A stretch of DNA of 64,000 bases from a virus: positions 1 through 64,000 of the IMG/VR virus record IMGVR_UViG_3300036835_000480. The stretch is one strand, 5' to 3'. The notes under the pieces were generated by a model, which had not been told where the DNA came from, searched no databases, and was given only the letters and a program-made list of their open reading frames with translations. Position numbers and translations under genes: made by a program. Positions within the stretch are counted from its first letter, which is position 1. The number at the start of each line of letters is the position of its first letter. This document shows, piece by piece, positions 47,227-55,951 of the stretch.

Positions 47227-47255
47227 GGCCGGGCGCTGTTAGAGCAGCCCCGACC
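47227..47255 (+). promoter_or_regulatory. leader hairpin of the HNH gene at 47282
   Basis: Outer pairs GG/CC and CGGG/CCCG, a bulged C, inner GCTG/CAGC and loop TTAGAG. It is the least perfect of the four leader hairpins but keeps their plan. Confidence 0.6.
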
Positions 47256-47281
47256 GTGACGCCGAGCGCTGGAGACGCCCG

Positions 47282-47986
47282 ATGCCTCATCAGTCTACCA
47301 AGCTCCTCCGAGCCTGTGAATACTGCGGTAGTTCGTTTTCTATCTACCCCGCCTGGCTTAGACTTGGTGCAGGCCGGCATTGTTCCAACGTATGCGCGGG
47401 CCGGTCACGCCGACGCTCATTAGCCGATCGCCTCTGGGCGCGCGTGGTGAAGACTCCCACTTGCTGGCTCGTAAGCGGCCATCTGCTGCCTAGCGGGTAT
47501 GCGCGAGTTATGCGTGGCGATGGCGATCGGACTAGTATCAGCGCACATCGGGCAGCCTGGATGCTCGCCAGCGGAGCCACGATCCCGCCTGGATACTCGG
47601 TGCTCCATACTTGTGACAATCGCGCCTGCGTCCGCAATGATGAGCCCGGTATCTATATCATCCACGGCGTTGAATATCAGCGGTGGGGGCACCTGTTTCT
47701 CGGGACCCAGCAACAGAATATCCACGATATGTATTCCAAAGGACGCGGCTACAGTCGGACCGAGTGGCATCGGGAGAGCGCCAGGGCGCATCTCGCCGAG
47801 GTGCGTAACCGCGCTCGTGGAGAAGCACATCATCGGGCTCGGCTGACGGAAGCACAAGTCTTAGCCATCAGGGCCGAGTATCTACCCTTCAAGATGACTG
47901 CTCGCATGCTTGCCGCTCGCTACGGGGTCAGCATCCCAACTATCAGGTTTATCCTACGGCGACGTATCTGGCAGCATCTGCCCTAA
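47282..47986 (+). CDS. HNH homing-type endonuclease
   Basis: 234 residues. One zinc ribbon (CEYCGSSF...CSNVC), HNH_3 core (ISAHRAAWMLASGATIPPGY, VLHTCDNRACVRN, HLFLGTQQQNIHDM) and a C-terminal helix-turn-helix (RLTEAQVLAIRAEYLPFKM). Own promoter O4 and leader hairpin. It ends in a 4-base overlap with the convergent peptidase-like gene, so it inserted just behind the lysis region. Confidence 0.9.
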   Translation: MPHQSTKLLRACEYCGSSFSIYPAWLRLGAGRHCSNVCAGRSRRRSLADRLWARVVKTPTCWLVSGHLLPSGYARVMRGDGDRTSISAHRAAWMLASGATIPPGYSVLHTCDNRACVRNDEPGIYIIHGVEYQRWGHLFLGTQQQNIHDMYSKGRGYSRTEWHRESARAHLAEVRNRARGEAHHRARLTEAQVLAIRAEYLPFKMTARMLAARYGVSIPTIRFILRRRIWQHLP

Positions 47987-48654
47987 TGCCCAACACCGCG
48001 CACGGTATTGATAACCGCCTGTCCCGACTGTGCTGCTGCCCCAAATCCTTCTTGATCCGTAGCAAGGTGCGTATTCACCATGCTATCCAGCGCGCTCTGC
48101 ATCGCGTCCATGCAATCGCCCTGGATATACCCCAACTGGTTGATCAGGGCTTCGACTTCGGCGCTGCTCACATCGTCCTCCTCGTAGGGCATGACAACCA
48201 TCGAGAATGGACCCAGGCCCTCGAACTGGGCGCGGCTCATCGCCTGTCCGACGCCCTTCCAGCCAGGCGCACTATTCGCCAGCGCCAGCGTGCCGTCCGC
48301 ATTGATTCCGCGGCAGCCGCACCAGTGGTACCAGCCGCGGCCCCCGAGCAGGACCGGATACGTCCCGGCTAGCGCCAGCACGTTCTCCCACGTCGCATAG
48401 GCGATATTCGCCGCGGGTACCGCGTAGTGCTCCTGGATGTACTGCACGAGCCCAGCGCCCGAGGCGTCGAGCAGCCCGACCGCCGGGTCTACCGGCCACG
48501 GCGACATGTCCGCCACCAGGGCAGCTTTATCCACCTCGTAGCCCAGACTCGTGAGCCCCCACCAGGTCGAACAGATCGAGCACGTCCAGTCGGTCATCTG
48601 GAGATGCACCGGCGCGCTCGCATCGTACGGCTCGGGCGCGATCCCGTCACTCAT
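47983..48654 (-). CDS. C39-like cysteine peptidase, putative lysis protein
   Basis: 223 residues. MTDWTCSICSTWWGLTSLGY supplies a candidate active Cys, and GGRGWYHWCGCRGIN a candidate His, as in papain/C39-type peptidases that cut peptidoglycan peptides. A helical C-terminal part (residues 160-223) may bind the wall. It follows the membrane protein gene at 48659, the usual holin-endolysin order in reverse. Confidence 0.6.
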   Translation of the reverse strand: MSDGIAPEPYDASAPVHLQMTDWTCSICSTWWGLTSLGYEVDKAALVADMSPWPVDPAVGLLDASGAGLVQYIQEHYAVPAANIAYATWENVLALAGTYPVLLGGRGWYHWCGCRGINADGTLALANSAPGWKGVGQAMSRAQFEGLGPFSMVVMPYEEDDVSSAEVEALINQLGYIQGDCMDAMQSALDSMVNTHLATDQEGFGAAAQSGQAVINTVRGVGH

Positions 48655-48658
48655 CCCC

Positions 48659-48859
48659 TTACGCCTCGCGCTCCCGGCCCAGCGCTTCGCGCATCGTCGC
48701 GCGATACTGCGCCGCTTCCTCCGTCAGGCGCTCGATCTGGGCGCTCATCATCTTGCTGTAGGCGAACCAGAGCGCGCTGATCGCTCCCGCCAGCGCGACG
48801 AGCAGCGCGGTGATCACAGTGATCTCCCCGCCCGAGAAGCAGACCGGCCCGCTCTCCAC
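48659..48859 (-). CDS. membrane plus coiled-coil protein, holin candidate
   Basis: 66 residues from GTG with GGAGG upstream. One membrane helix (VITALLVALAGAISALWFAY) is followed by a charged coiled coil (MSAQIERLTEEAAQYRATMR). The layout is like small phage holins or spanin-type proteins, and it is next to the peptidase-like gene. Confidence 0.6.
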   Translation of the reverse strand: MESGPVCFSGGEITVITALLVALAGAISALWFAYSKMMSAQIERLTEEAAQYRATMREALGREREA

Positions 48860-48907
48860 CGCCCCCTCCCTACGCCGCGCCCCGCGCGCCGCGCATCGCC
48901 GCCCGCC

Positions 48908-49201
48908 TTAATTCGGCGCCCCGGCGTAGGCGTTGAACAGGCTGATGACGACGAACTCCAGGTCGTTGTCCGGGCTGTCCGCCGTGATTACCGGGTTCGT
49001 GGCCACCCCCAGCGCCATATTCATGCCGTGGACCTCCGGCTGGAGTAGGCACTGGTTGGCGTACGCCGTGCGCTCGTCGTGGTGCAGCGTCGTGCGGTCC
49101 TCGGCCATTACGTCGATAGACACTTTCGTTAGCGCCATCGTCACTCGCTGCTGAAAGACCGGATCGTTCGCCAGCGCGTAGCCCTCCTGAAAGCTGCTCA
49201 T
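48908..49201 (-). CDS. conserved-type tail-region protein
   Basis: 97 residues. MSSFQEGYALANDPVFQQRV, then SPDNDLEFVVISLFNAYAG. It lies between fibre and lysis genes with overlaps on both sides. Similar short proteins occur at this place in other phages; function unknown to me. Confidence 0.6.
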   Translation of the reverse strand: MSSFQEGYALANDPVFQQRVTMALTKVSIDVMAEDRTTLHHDERTAYANQCLLQPEVHGMNMALGVATNPVITADSPDNDLEFVVISLFNAYAGAPN

Positions 49202-49494
49202 GGCGGACTCGCAATCTGGCGCTCTTGCGCGAGCGCCGCCTTCGCCGCTAACCGCTCGTCGAGCGTCGGCGTGGGTGGTCTCGTCGGGTCGTGCGCCGCG
49301 ACGACGGCATCGACCTCAGCCACCGGCGTCGCCTCCGGCCAGGTGATCTGTACGAACGTCGCGTCCCCCTCGACGCTATAGTGCGCCGTCCGCTCCCCGG
49401 CCGCGTTCGTCGTCGTCCACGCCGGGAATGCCGCGGCTAGCTCCTCCGTGAGCTTGGGTAGGCGCACTGGCGTGTCATAGCGTTTCGTCGTCAT
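49198..49494 (-). CDS. fibre-associated small protein
   Basis: 98 residues, directly after the fibre gene. A beta-like middle (GDATFVQITWPEATPVAEVD) and VVAAHDPTRPPTPTLDERLA are typical of short proteins paired with phage fibres, possibly assembly factors. Assignment is by position. Confidence 0.55.
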   Translation of the reverse strand: MTTKRYDTPVRLPKLTEELAAAFPAWTTTNAAGERTAHYSVEGDATFVQITWPEATPVAEVDAVVAAHDPTRPPTPTLDERLAAKAALAQERQIASPP

Positions 49495-50864
49495 TGGCTG
49501 CTCAGTCGCACACAGGCAAAGTACGACTCTGCCGCACCGACGGTGATCGCGCCGCCGCTGTTTTGATAGAAATCGACGTTGACCCAGGCCCCCACGTTCA
49601 GGCGCGCCAGTCCCACGATGCCCATCCGCGGGTAGGCCGACGCTGACGGCGCCACCGCATTGCCCCCAATGACGAGCCCGCTATCCGTCACGAACCGCCC
49701 CAGGCGGGTGCCCACCGCGCTGAGATTGTTGATCTGGAGCAGCGCCGTAAACAGATACAGCCCCCCGAGTCCGGTCGGGATCGTAATCCGATCATTGTTC
49801 GTCGCATTGTCATGGAACGCATCCGTATCGCTAAACTCCGTATTCCAGGTAATCGGCGTAAAGACCGAATCGTTCACGCTCTGATCGCCGCCGCTCTTCG
49901 CCACGATCGCGTAGGGGCTGCGCGGCAGATCGCCGAGCGCGATCGCCGCCAGCGCGTGCGCGTGGTCGCGCCGCGCGGCGACGCCCGCGCTCCCGACGGC
50001 GCCCGCGCCGCCGTAGGCCAGCGCCGGCGGCAGCGTGGCGTCGAAGAGCGGCAGCGTGGCATCCGATCGCAGCAGCGTCGGCGCACTGCCGGGCGCCGCG
50101 GCGGTGCCGAAGACGAGCGCCGGCGTGGCGAACGCCTCGCGCCCGTGTTTATGGTCGCTCCGCGCTACCGTCGTCGCGCTACCCGCCGCGGCGGCATCCC
50201 CGACCGCGCTGGTGCCGGGCGTCCCGAAGGCTTCGCGCCCGTGCTTATGATCGGCGCGCGCCAGCGTCGTCGCGGTGCCGTCCGCCGCCGCATCGCCGAC
50301 CGCACTGCTCCCCGGGCTGCCGTAGCCCGGCATGGGGTTCGCCGGCATCCCGTGCTTGTGATCCGAGCGCGCATCCGTCGTCGCCGTCCCTGCCGCCGGA
50401 CTATCCCCGAACGCCGCGGTGCCGGGCGTGCCATAGCCTTCCCGCCCGTGGACGTGGTCGCTGCGCGCCAGCGTCCCCGCCGTCCCGGCGCTCGCGCTAT
50501 CCCCGACCGCGGAGTTACCGGGCGTCCCAAACGCCTCGCGCCCGTGCCGGTGGTCGCTGCGCGCGAGGCTCGCTGCCGCCCCCGCCGCGGCGCTGTCCCC
50601 CGGTGCGGAGCCGCCGGGCGTGCCGAACGCCTCCCGCCCGTGCGTGTGCTGGCGCCGCGCCGCGAACCCGTCCGCCGCGCCGGCCGCCGCCGCATCACCG
50701 GGCGCCGAGGTCGAGGGCAGCGTCGTGTCGTCGAAGGCCACGCCTGGATCGCCCGGGGGGCCCTGTGGGCCGGTAGGGCCGGGGGCGCCGGGGCTTCCCG
50801 CCGGGCCCGTGGCCCCATCTGCCCCAGGCGGACCCGCGATGTTACCCGTAAGCGTCCAGACCAT
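49491..50864 (-). CDS. tail fibre: collagen stalk, HxH repeats, C1q-like head
   Basis: 457 residues, ATG with GGGAG upstream. Residues 8-45 are Gly-X-Y collagen; about eight 30-residue repeats follow, each ending DHxHGREA or similar. The last 130 residues form a C1q/TNF-like head (SVFTPITWNTEFSDTDAFHD ... YFACVRLSSQ). HxH motifs can bind iron in trimeric phage fibres. It appears to be the downstream half of a fibre gene split by the HNH gene at 50972. Confidence 0.8.
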   Translation of the reverse strand: MVWTLTGNIAGPPGADGATGPAGSPGAPGPTGPQGPPGDPGVAFDDTTLPSTSAPGDAAAAGAADGFAARRQHTHGREAFGTPGGSAPGDSAAAGAAASLARSDHRHGREAFGTPGNSAVGDSASAGTAGTLARSDHVHGREGYGTPGTAAFGDSPAAGTATTDARSDHKHGMPANPMPGYGSPGSSAVGDAAADGTATTLARADHKHGREAFGTPGTSAVGDAAAAGSATTVARSDHKHGREAFATPALVFGTAAAPGSAPTLLRSDATLPLFDATLPPALAYGGAGAVGSAGVAARRDHAHALAAIALGDLPRSPYAIVAKSGGDQSVNDSVFTPITWNTEFSDTDAFHDNATNNDRITIPTGLGGLYLFTALLQINNLSAVGTRLGRFVTDSGLVIGGNAVAPSASAYPRMGIVGLARLNVGAWVNVDFYQNSGGAITVGAAESYFACVRLSSQ

Positions 50865-50916
50865 CAAAAACTCCCGTCTGGACGCCGAATTCGGGTATAC
50901 TGTAAATACCTGAATA

Positions 50917-50944
50917 GCCCCGCGGCGCTAGAGACGCCCGGGGC
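50917..50944 (+). promoter_or_regulatory. leader hairpin of the HNH gene at 50972
   Basis: Outer stem GCCCCG/CGGGGC, bulged C, inner stem GGCG/CGCC and loop CTAGAGA. It is the clearest of the four matching leaders. Upstream, CCGAATTCGG (50885-50894) abuts TATACT (50896-50901), a different promoter from O1-O4. Confidence 0.7.
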
Positions 50945-50971
50945 CGCGGCACCCCAACGTTGGAGGTTAGG

Positions 50972-51565
50972 ATGCTTCCGCAGTCTACCACGCCCCATCA
51001 TTGCGCGGTCCCCACCTGCACGCGCGCGCCTCGTGGCGGTCGCCAGTATTGCTCCTTGCATTACGGTCGGCTGCGAGCCGGCCGCCCCCTCGACGCGCCG
51101 GTACGGGCCTGGTCGCATACGAAAGTCCCTTGCCTCGTGGCGGGCTGCGCTACTCCCGGTCGCATCAATGGGTTGTGTCCGACTCACGCCAGTCGCCAGT
51201 GGCGTGGGGCCCCCTTGGAAGGACCGATCCAACAAAAGCTGCGTGGCACGTTGGAGGAACGGATTGCGGCCTACTCGCATCGCGAGCCATCTGGTTGCTG
51301 GATCTGGGATGGCACACTGAACGAGCATGGCTACGGCGTCATCGGATACCGTGGGCGGATGCGGCGCGTCCACCGCATTACCTACCGCCTCGCTTATGGC
51401 GACGATGCGTTGCCTGAGGGCTGGCATATCGATCATTTTGTCTGCCGTACGCCTCGCTGTATCGAGCCCGAACACCTACGTGCACTCCCACAGAGCGGTC
51501 ATAGCCGGCATCATTACGGTGAACGCCTGATCGGTCCCGACGGTCGACTCCTGCCTAAGACTTAA
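50972..51565 (+). CDS. HNH homing-type endonuclease inside the fibre locus
   Basis: 197 residues, ATG with TTGGAGG upstream. Two Cys/His ribbons (CAVPTCTRAP...CSLHY and CLVAGCATPG...CPTH), then an HNH_3 core (RVHRITYRLAYGDDALPEGW, HIDHFVCRTPRCIEPEHLRA). It is antisense to and between two collagen-like fibre genes that look like halves of one gene. Confidence 0.88.
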   Translation: MLPQSTTPHHCAVPTCTRAPRGGRQYCSLHYGRLRAGRPLDAPVRAWSHTKVPCLVAGCATPGRINGLCPTHASRQWRGAPLEGPIQQKLRGTLEERIAAYSHREPSGCWIWDGTLNEHGYGVIGYRGRMRRVHRITYRLAYGDDALPEGWHIDHFVCRTPRCIEPEHLRALPQSGHSRHHYGERLIGPDGRLLPKT

Positions 51566-52940
51566 GGTACGTATTTCCCGTATCCACATCTACGTATGAA
51601 TCGCCGACGTGGCCCAGACTATCTGACGGAACGCCAGATCCCGATAACATCGCTGCACCCGCCGGCCCGGCTGGGCCTGGTGGTCCCGGTGGCCCAGGGC
51701 TCCCGCCGCCATCACCGCCGCCGCCCTGCGCCAGCAGGTCCCAGCTCTCGGGGTGTAGATCGGGCGGCGCGTTCTCGCTGATCGCCGTCGCCACGTAGGA
51801 GCTGCCGTTATAGGCGACGGCATCGGGCGGCTGGTAGCGTATCGCGGCGCTCCAGTCGCCGCGCCAGACCAGCCCTGGCGGGCCGGGAACGCCGGCGCCG
51901 CCGCCCCCACCGCCGACGATGGCGACGCTACCGGGGGGGCCGGGCCGGCCCTCTGGGCCTCGCGGGCCCGGGCTGCCCGTCTCGCCGCGGGGTCCTTGCG
52001 GACCAGCCACGCCCGGCGCTCCATCACGTCCTACAGGGCCCGGTGCACCATCGCGTCCAGCGGGCCCGCGGCTCCCCCGGGCGCCTGGCGCGCCGTCCTG
52101 TCCGTCCCGCCCCGGGGCGCCATCCCGCCCGTCCTGGCCGTCCTTACCGGGGAGACCCCGCGGGCCACGCGGCCCGACCGGACCGACCTCGCCCGGCGCG
52201 GCGACGAGGTCCCAGGCGCTCGGCGTCTCGGTGGGCGGCTCGCCGCGCGTCGGCCGGCGCGCCACCCAGGCGCCGCCGCCGTAGCCGACGATATCGCCCG
52301 CGGCGTAGGGGGCGTCCGGCCGCCAGGCGCCGGCCCAGCGCACGGCCGACCCTCCCGCGAGGCCAGCCGGGCCGATCCTGCCTGGCGGCCCAGGGGGACC
52401 AGCAGGCCCGACCACACCCCGCGGGAGGGTCAGCGCGAGAATCGCCGCGTGCGGCGTGCCAACGTTGCGGACCGCGGCATCGCTGCCCGGCGGCCCGGTC
52501 GTCGTCGTCCCGACCTCGATGGTCGCCGCTTTCCCCGCCGCGCCATCCTGCCCCGGACTCCCATCCCGGCCCGCCGGGCCACTGGGCCCCGGCGGCGGGA
52601 GCGGCTGGAACGGTGGCAGCAGCGGCGGCGCGAGGAGCGAGGGGACCGCCGCGCGCTCGGCCGGCCCCATACGGGCCACCACGCGCGCGTAGCCGGGGAG
52701 CCCCGTACGCGCGATGGCGAGGCGGCTAGCGAGCTGGAGCAGCGCGGGCTCGTAGGGCTCCGCAGCCAGCGCCTCGGCGGCCGCGGCCTGCTCCAGCCCG
52801 GCGAGCAGGTGCCCGCTGGCCTCCGCCCAGCGGTCCGGGGCGAGGAGCCCCGCGGCCAGTTGATCGGTGAGGCTGCGGAGCGCGCCGCGCGTGCGGTCGA
52901 TCTGCGCGGCGACCGCGCGCGCCCCGATGCAGACGGCCAT
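51555..52940 (-). CDS. collagen-like tail fibre with carbohydrate-binding modules
   Basis: 461 residues. A helical N-terminal domain (1-110) for virion attachment, several Gly-X-Y collagen blocks, and two CBM5/12-like modules ([40 protein letters not shown]) with Trp pairs. The end [16 protein letters not shown] stops where related fibres continue into a segment like WTLTGNIAGPPG, found at the start of the gene at 50864. The HNH gene lies between. Confidence 0.8.
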   Translation of the reverse strand: MAVCIGARAVAAQIDRTRGALRSLTDQLAAGLLAPDRWAEASGHLLAGLEQAAAAEALAAEPYEPALLQLASRLAIARTGLPGYARVVARMGPAERAAVPSLLAPPLLPPFQPLPPPGPSGPAGRDGSPGQDGAAGKAATIEVGTTTTGPPGSDAAVRNVGTPHAAILALTLPRGVVGPAGPPGPPGRIGPAGLAGGSAVRWAGAWRPDAPYAAGDIVGYGGGAWVARRPTRGEPPTETPSAWDLVAAPGEVGPVGPRGPRGLPGKDGQDGRDGAPGRDGQDGAPGARGSRGPAGRDGAPGPVGRDGAPGVAGPQGPRGETGSPGPRGPEGRPGPPGSVAIVGGGGGGAGVPGPPGLVWRGDWSAAIRYQPPDAVAYNGSSYVATAISENAPPDLHPESWDLLAQGGGGDGGGSPGPPGPPGPAGPAGAAMLSGSGVPSDSLGHVGDSYVDVDTGNTYLKS

Positions 52941-52959
52941 CGGCCGGCCCTCCCGCGCG

Positions 52960-53229
52960 CTATGATACCACGGGCGCCGGGTCGCCCGCGTCTGGGTGCG
53001 CCCCGTTCGCCGCCGCCGGGGGCGCCAGCCGCGCGTCGAGCTGGCGCCCGAGCGTCGCCAGCGTCCCGAGCGGCAGCTCGGGCCCGAGCGGCGGCAACCC
53101 GCTCGGCGCGCCGGCCTGCTCCAGCAACGTCTGGAGCCCGCAGGCCAGCCCGCACCAGGCCGCGGCGAGCTGCTGCGCGTGCGCCTTCTCGTGCAAGACC
53201 TGGATGACGAACTGGTCGCGGCTATCCAT
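52960..53229 (-). CDS. small tail-region protein
   Basis: 89 residues, ATG with GAGGAGG upstream. A helical start (FVIQVLHEKAHAQQLAAAWC) and a Pro-rich end. Between fibre genes; unknown. Confidence 0.6.
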   Translation of the reverse strand: MDSRDQFVIQVLHEKAHAQQLAAAWCGLACGLQTLLEQAGAPSGLPPLGPELPLGTLATLGRQLDARLAPPAAANGAHPDAGDPAPVVS

Positions 53230-53241
53230 CGTCGCGCCTCC

Positions 53242-54210
53242 TCAGGCGTAGAGAAACTGGTCGCCGCCGCACAGGTCGGTCGCCACGCCGCTCGGCGGGT
53301 AGCTCGCTAGCAACACCGCCCAGGTCGTCGAGGTGTAGACCTCCAGCGAGCCCGTGAGCAGCCCGTCGCCGAGGGTCGCGATACTGATCGCCGCGCTGCC
53401 GCCGCTCTGCGTCGCGCTCGATGCGAGGAGCGTATGGCTCGCGTCGAACAGCCGCCAGGCTTGCGCCCCCGTGAGCCCGTTCACCGTGATCTGGTGGTCG
53501 CTGCTCACCAGCACCCAGTCCCAGAGGACGCTCCCGCCGCCGTAGGCCATCAGACCAGGATAGCCCGCCGCCGTCGGGCCGAGCGTGGGAGCGAACGGGA
53601 CGGCCAGCGTCCCCAGCGCGGTCGTCGCGCTGTGGTCGAACCAGATCACGAACTGGCGCGTGCCCGTATAGCGGGCCTTCGCCGTGTGAAAGCTGCTGTT
53701 CATCGTACAGGTGAGGGTCCCGACGCGCGCGTCGCTCGTCCCCGGCAGGGCGTGGTAGGCCAGCCACTTGTCCCCGTTGTTGGCGTCGAGATCGAGGTGC
53801 CAGTCGTTGCTGGCGTCGGCGGCGAGCAGGCGGAGCATCGCGTAGCGGCCGCCGGGCACCTGGAAGCGCGCCTCGTAGACGCCGCTGGTCCGCGCGGCGA
53901 TGCCCGTCTGGCGGTTGCGGTCGAAGTTCCCGCCGCTGGTATTCGTGGCGAAGCCGCTGACGATCGCCCAGGTCCCCACGTCGTCGACCCAGCCGTTGTC
54001 GCCGCCGAGCGGGCGGTCGGAGCGACTGAAGTCGTCGTAGAAGACGATCCCCGACTGGGTGCGCGTCAGCGTCGCCGGCGGTGGGGCGCCCGGCAGGCCG
54101 AGCGCGCAGTCCGCGAGGTGCAGCCCGCGCGCGCCGCGCCGCCCGCGGTAGCCCCAGCGCGGGTACTTCAGCCGGTCGAGCGTCTGCGACTGGCCGCTCT
54201 TCCAGCTCAC
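53242..54210 (-). CDS. LamG/concanavalin-like tail protein
   Basis: 322 residues from GTG 54210; TTG 54216 is possible. GIVFYDDFSRSDRPLGGDNG, then WAIVSGFATNTSGG and WVLVSSDHQITVNG follow the jelly-roll pattern of LamG-like domains, which bind sugars. A beta-rich end domain follows. Probably a receptor-binding or baseplate accessory protein. Confidence 0.7.
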   Translation of the reverse strand: MSWKSGQSQTLDRLKYPRWGYRGRRGARGLHLADCALGLPGAPPPATLTRTQSGIVFYDDFSRSDRPLGGDNGWVDDVGTWAIVSGFATNTSGGNFDRNRQTGIAARTSGVYEARFQVPGGRYAMLRLLAADASNDWHLDLDANNGDKWLAYHALPGTSDARVGTLTCTMNSSFHTAKARYTGTRQFVIWFDHSATTALGTLAVPFAPTLGPTAAGYPGLMAYGGGSVLWDWVLVSSDHQITVNGLTGAQAWRLFDASHTLLASSATQSGGSAAISIATLGDGLLTGSLEVYTSTTWAVLLASYPPSGVATDLCGGDQFLYA

Positions 54211-54533
54211 GAGCAATCCAGAGCGTCGGCGATGCAGATCAGCCCCGCCCCACTCGCGGCAAAGTAGAGCTTATCCGTCGGCTGCATCGGGAAGACCGGC
54301 AGGGCAACCAGGTCGTTCGCCCCGAGGGTGGCGTCGTAGGCGCGGTACTGGGCATCGACGGCCGCGGCGTCGGCGTACGCCTGGCGCACCCGAAAGGTGA
54401 GCGCGGCGCCGGTCTTGTTCGCCACCCAGACGCGCGTCTCCCAGACATGGCTGGCCGGCACCGCGCCGCCAACGGCGACCTCCGCGCTGCTGCTCGGGGC
54501 GACGTGCCCGAGGTGGATCAGCGTTTGCGGCAT
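54207..54533 (-). CDS. small beta-rich tail accessory protein
   Basis: 108 residues. WETRVWVANKTGAALTFRVR and TDKLYFAASGAGLICIADAL are the pattern of a common short phage tail protein with an immunoglobulin-like fold. It overlaps genes on both sides. Confidence 0.65.
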   Translation of the reverse strand: MPQTLIHLGHVAPSSSAEVAVGGAVPASHVWETRVWVANKTGAALTFRVRQAYADAAAVDAQYRAYDATLGANDLVALPVFPMQPTDKLYFAASGAGLICIADALDCS

Positions 54534-55942
54534 CAGTACCCCCCATACCAGAGCGCGGTCTGTTGATCGGGGATCAGCGTTACCACGCTGGCGTTCGCCC
54601 CGCTATCGTCGGTCACCGTTACCAACGGGCCGACGAAGTTCAGCGCCGCCCGCGCCGGCAGCGGCGTGCCCTCGTCCCAGATGACGTGCCCCGGCTGCGG
54701 GCTTACTCCCCAGAGCGCATCGGTCCCGTTTGACTGGAGCACCTGCCCGCTCGGGCCCAGGCCCAGCCGCGTCGTCCCGCTGGCCCCGCGCACGATCAGG
54801 TCGCCGCGCGTGGTCATCGGGTCGGCAAAGCCGCTGGCGCTCGCCATCCACTTCACGGCATGGTCCGCCGGATCGACGCTCAGTACCTGCCCGTCGAGCC
54901 CCTTCCCGAGGCGCGCCGTGACGTTGCTGCCGTTGCGGTAGATCAGGTCGTAGGCGGTGGTCATCGGATCGGCGAAGCCGCCGCCGCCACCCGTCGGCGC
55001 CGCCCAGGCCGGCGCGCCGGCGACCACCGTCAGGACCTGCCCCGCGGCGCCGATGCCCAGCCGGCCCGGCGCGCCGCCGGTCCCCGCGACGATTAGATCC
55101 GCAAGCGTCGTCATCGGGTTCGTCATGCCCGTGGGCGGGGCGGCCCAGGTAAGCAGCGAGCCCGTCACGTTGTCGTCCCCGTGCGCGGTGAGCACCTGCC
55201 CCGCGCTGCCGGGCACGAGCGTCTGAAAGTCCGAGCCGTTGTACTGGATGAGCGCGCCGACGCGCAGCCCGGTGGGGGCGATGATGCCGCTGCCCGGCGG
55301 GGTCGACGGCACCGCCGCCCAGGCCGGCACCGCACCGCTGCCGTTCGCCGTGAGGACGAACCCCGTCGTGCCGGGCGCGAGGTAGCTCCAGGTCGCCGTC
55401 GCATCCTTGAGCAGGACGGCCCCGACCGGTGCCCCGTGCGGATCGGCGATATAGTCCGGCGTCAGCCAGGCCGGCAGCCCGTTGCTGATCCCGAGCACTT
55501 GCCCCGCCAGCCCGATGCCGAGCCGCGCGGTGACGTTGGTGCCGTCACGATAGATCAGATCGCCCGGCGTGGTCGTCGGGTCAATGAGCGCGCCGGCCGC
55601 CCCGGGCGCCCAGGCTGGCAGGCCGCCAACCACGGTGAGCACCTGCCCGGCCGTGCCGATGCCGAGGCGGTCGGTTACGTTACTCGCGTTCCGTAGCAGC
55701 AGGTCGCCGGCCGTCGTCAGGGGGTCCGTTAGCGGGTCAAGCGCCTCCAGCGCTTTGAGCCGTCCTTCGACGCTCGGCGTCGCGGCCGGGTCGCTATCCG
55801 GCCCCACCTTGATCTCGATCCGCGCCAGCAAGTCGTACACCCAGTTGAGGTCGGCGGCCTCGACGATCGTACCCACGGTGCCGCTACCGTCGTCGTCGAC
55901 CTCGTGCGCCCGCGTCTCGACGGGGCCCGTCGGCCAGGGCAT
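54533..55942 (-). CDS. repetitive tail fibre protein
   Basis: 469 residues. Six to seven repeats of about 50 residues share PxTTxGDLLxRxxxxVTxRLGIGxxGQVLTV and GLPAW, a trimeric beta-helix repeat known from fibres. The C-terminal 60 residues differ and end the shaft. DNA copies of the repeat are also alike, so length variation by recombination is likely. Confidence 0.8.
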   Translation of the reverse strand: MPWPTGPVETRAHEVDDDGSGTVGTIVEAADLNWVYDLLARIEIKVGPDSDPAATPSVEGRLKALEALDPLTDPLTTAGDLLLRNASNVTDRLGIGTAGQVLTVVGGLPAWAPGAAGALIDPTTTPGDLIYRDGTNVTARLGIGLAGQVLGISNGLPAWLTPDYIADPHGAPVGAVLLKDATATWSYLAPGTTGFVLTANGSGAVPAWAAVPSTPPGSGIIAPTGLRVGALIQYNGSDFQTLVPGSAGQVLTAHGDDNVTGSLLTWAAPPTGMTNPMTTLADLIVAGTGGAPGRLGIGAAGQVLTVVAGAPAWAAPTGGGGGFADPMTTAYDLIYRNGSNVTARLGKGLDGQVLSVDPADHAVKWMASASGFADPMTTRGDLIVRGASGTTRLGLGPSGQVLQSNGTDALWGVSPQPGHVIWDEGTPLPARAALNFVGPLVTVTDDSGANASVVTLIPDQQTALWYGGY

Positions 55943-55951
55943 CGCCGCCTC

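Noticed and set aside
49812-51320. 502-residue rightward ORF across fibre and HNH genes
   Set aside because: Extremely Arg-rich shadow overlapping the fibre and, in another frame, the HNH gene; no start signal.
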